Source: Novosphingobium sp. 18050
GTDB lineage: Bacteria; Pseudomonadota; Alphaproteobacteria; Sphingomonadales; Sphingomonadaceae
Reading direction: 5' to 3'
Assembly (NCBI RefSeq): GCF_902706195.1
Contig: NZ_CACSJO010000010.1
Location: 1 to 64,000 of the forward strand
Length of the DNA stretch: 64,000 nt
Part shown: positions 63,388 through 64,000 of the stretch, one piece after another
Layout of the letters: each line of letters begins with the position of its first letter
Numbering within the stretch: position 1 is the stretch's first letter
Made by a program: the position numbers and the translations under genes
The notes under the pieces: model-generated
Told to the model about the DNA's origin: nothing
Seen by the model: only the letters and a program-made list of their open reading frames with translations
Databases searched by the model: none

Positions 63388-64000
63388 CGTGTCTTCTCCT
63401 TCGCCGGCGATCTGCCGGTGTCGTTAGATGCGCGGAAACGGCTGCCGATCCCGCGTGCGCGCGGAGCCGAGTCGCCCTGACGCAGAGGTTCTATGCCGCC
63501 GCCCACGACTTGCGTTACCACGGTTCGGCGGTCGCCCGAACGGCCGCCGCCGCCGCTCTGCCCCTGCCCCGAAACCTCGGCCATGGCGGAAGCGCCCGCC
63601 GCCGCGATCACCGAAGTACGGCCTTGATAGCTTGAGGCCACCGGCGCGGGCGCGCTGGCCGCAGCCGGCGCAGCGGCCTGCCCGGAAGAGCCGGAGCGCT
63701 CTCGCTCATTATCGGCACCCAAGCCGAAGACCTGCCAGCCCGACACCATCGTCGCTGCCACTTTCACCACCATCACCATCAGCGCGACATGCACCGAGGC
63801 GACGAGGAAGAACGCCATCGCCCCGCGCCCGTCGATTTCACCGGCATTGGCGTTCTCGACGAGGCCGGAAATGATCGGCACCAGCAGCTCCAGCGTGATC
63901 CCGCCGCCCAGCACCACGAACAGCGGGGTAACCGCCGTCAGCACCACACCGCGAAGCCAGCCGGCGGTCAGTCCGCGCGTGCCGCCGAACAGCGCCATGA
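63384..64000 (-). CDS. virB6: Type IV secretion protein VirB6 (TrbL), C-terminal part
   Basis: At least 204 residues, continuing past the window edge. Hydrophobic segments (VVLTAVTPLFVVLGGGITLELLVPII, FFLVASVHVALMVMVVKVAATMV) are followed by a Ser/Ala/Gly-rich, probably cytoplasmic or periplasmic, tail of about 95 residues rich in Arg near the end. This matches the end of the polytopic VirB6/TrbL proteins. The Met at 63998 is probably internal. It overlaps virB9 by ATGA. Confidence 0.82.
   Translation of the reverse strand, partial: MALFGGTRGLTAGWLRGVVLTAVTPLFVVLGGGITLELLVPIISGLVENANAGEIDGRGAMAFFLVASVHVALMVMVVKVAATMVSGWQVFGLGADNERERSGSSGQAAAPAAASAPAPVASSYQGRTSVIAAAGASAMAEVSGQGQSGGGGRSGDRRTVVTQVVGGGIEPLRQGDSAPRARGIGSRFRASNDTGRSPAKEKTR

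Overview
The window reads as a chromosomal segment of a high-GC alphaproteobacterium, most probably a sphingomonad (Novosphingobium/Sphingobium type). The grounds are an almost complete alphaproteobacterial division and cell-wall (dcw) cluster, obgE-proB and BI-1/proC/YbjN neighbourhoods, an archaic chaperone-usher operon, frequent GTG starts, and short intergenic repeats with a TTCGACAAGCTCAG core. The genus is inference; no rRNA or marker search was possible. No IS element, CRISPR array or prophage was seen.

Layout. 1-4.6 kb: the end of a fumarylacetoacetase gene (+), then a chaperone-usher pilus operon on the minus strand (SCPU pilin, chaperone, usher, second SCPU protein). 4.9-6.1 kb: an MFS transporter. 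6.2-10.4 kb: a minus-strand catabolic-looking operon (SDR, DUF1214 protein, sulfotransferase-fold protein, zinc alcohol dehydrogenase) with a perfect 16-bp palindrome upstream. 10.7-15.3 kb: bile-acid-type symporter, NAD-dependent epimerase, proB, obgE and tRNA-Ala(CGC). 15.4-21 kb: a lipoprotein, a BI-1 protein, proC, YbjN and a large TPR/SPOR protein.

21.2-40.9 kb: the dcw cluster, transcribed mraZ-rsmH-ftsL-ftsI-murE-murF-mraY-murD-ftsW-murG-murC-murB-DUF4262-ddl-ftsQ-ftsA-ftsZ. Most junctions overlap by 1-4 bases or nearly abut, so translation is probably coupled. Two breaks, murG/murC and ftsA/ftsZ, each hold an inverted pair of the TTCGACAAGCTCAG repeat. A DUF4262 gene is wedged between murB and ddl. 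Four GGGA repeats at about 10-bp spacing upstream of mraZ resemble MraZ boxes.

41-49 kb: two small membrane or lipoprotein genes, cysK, a 2Fe-2S ferredoxin, an AlkA-type glycosylase, phhB, ccmAB, a second sulfotransferase-fold gene with a carboxymuconolactone decarboxylase-family gene, and a 159-residue unknown protein preceded by a strong Fur box. 49.3-56.4 kb: a three-gene module of transglutaminase, circularly permuted ATP-grasp/alpha-E fusion and giant DUF2126 transglutaminase, a family set predicted but not established to make or modify peptides. 56.6-60.4 kb: ppk1 and ppx, with a possible Pho box. 60.4-64 kb: virB11, virB10, virB9 and the end of virB6 from a type IV secretion operon, with no virB8 between virB6 and virB9.

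The strongest leads are the transglutaminase/ATP-grasp module, the Fur-box orphan protein with a CX3CXHX3H motif, the DUF4262 gene inside the dcw operon, and the operator-linked DUF1214/sulfotransferase operon.
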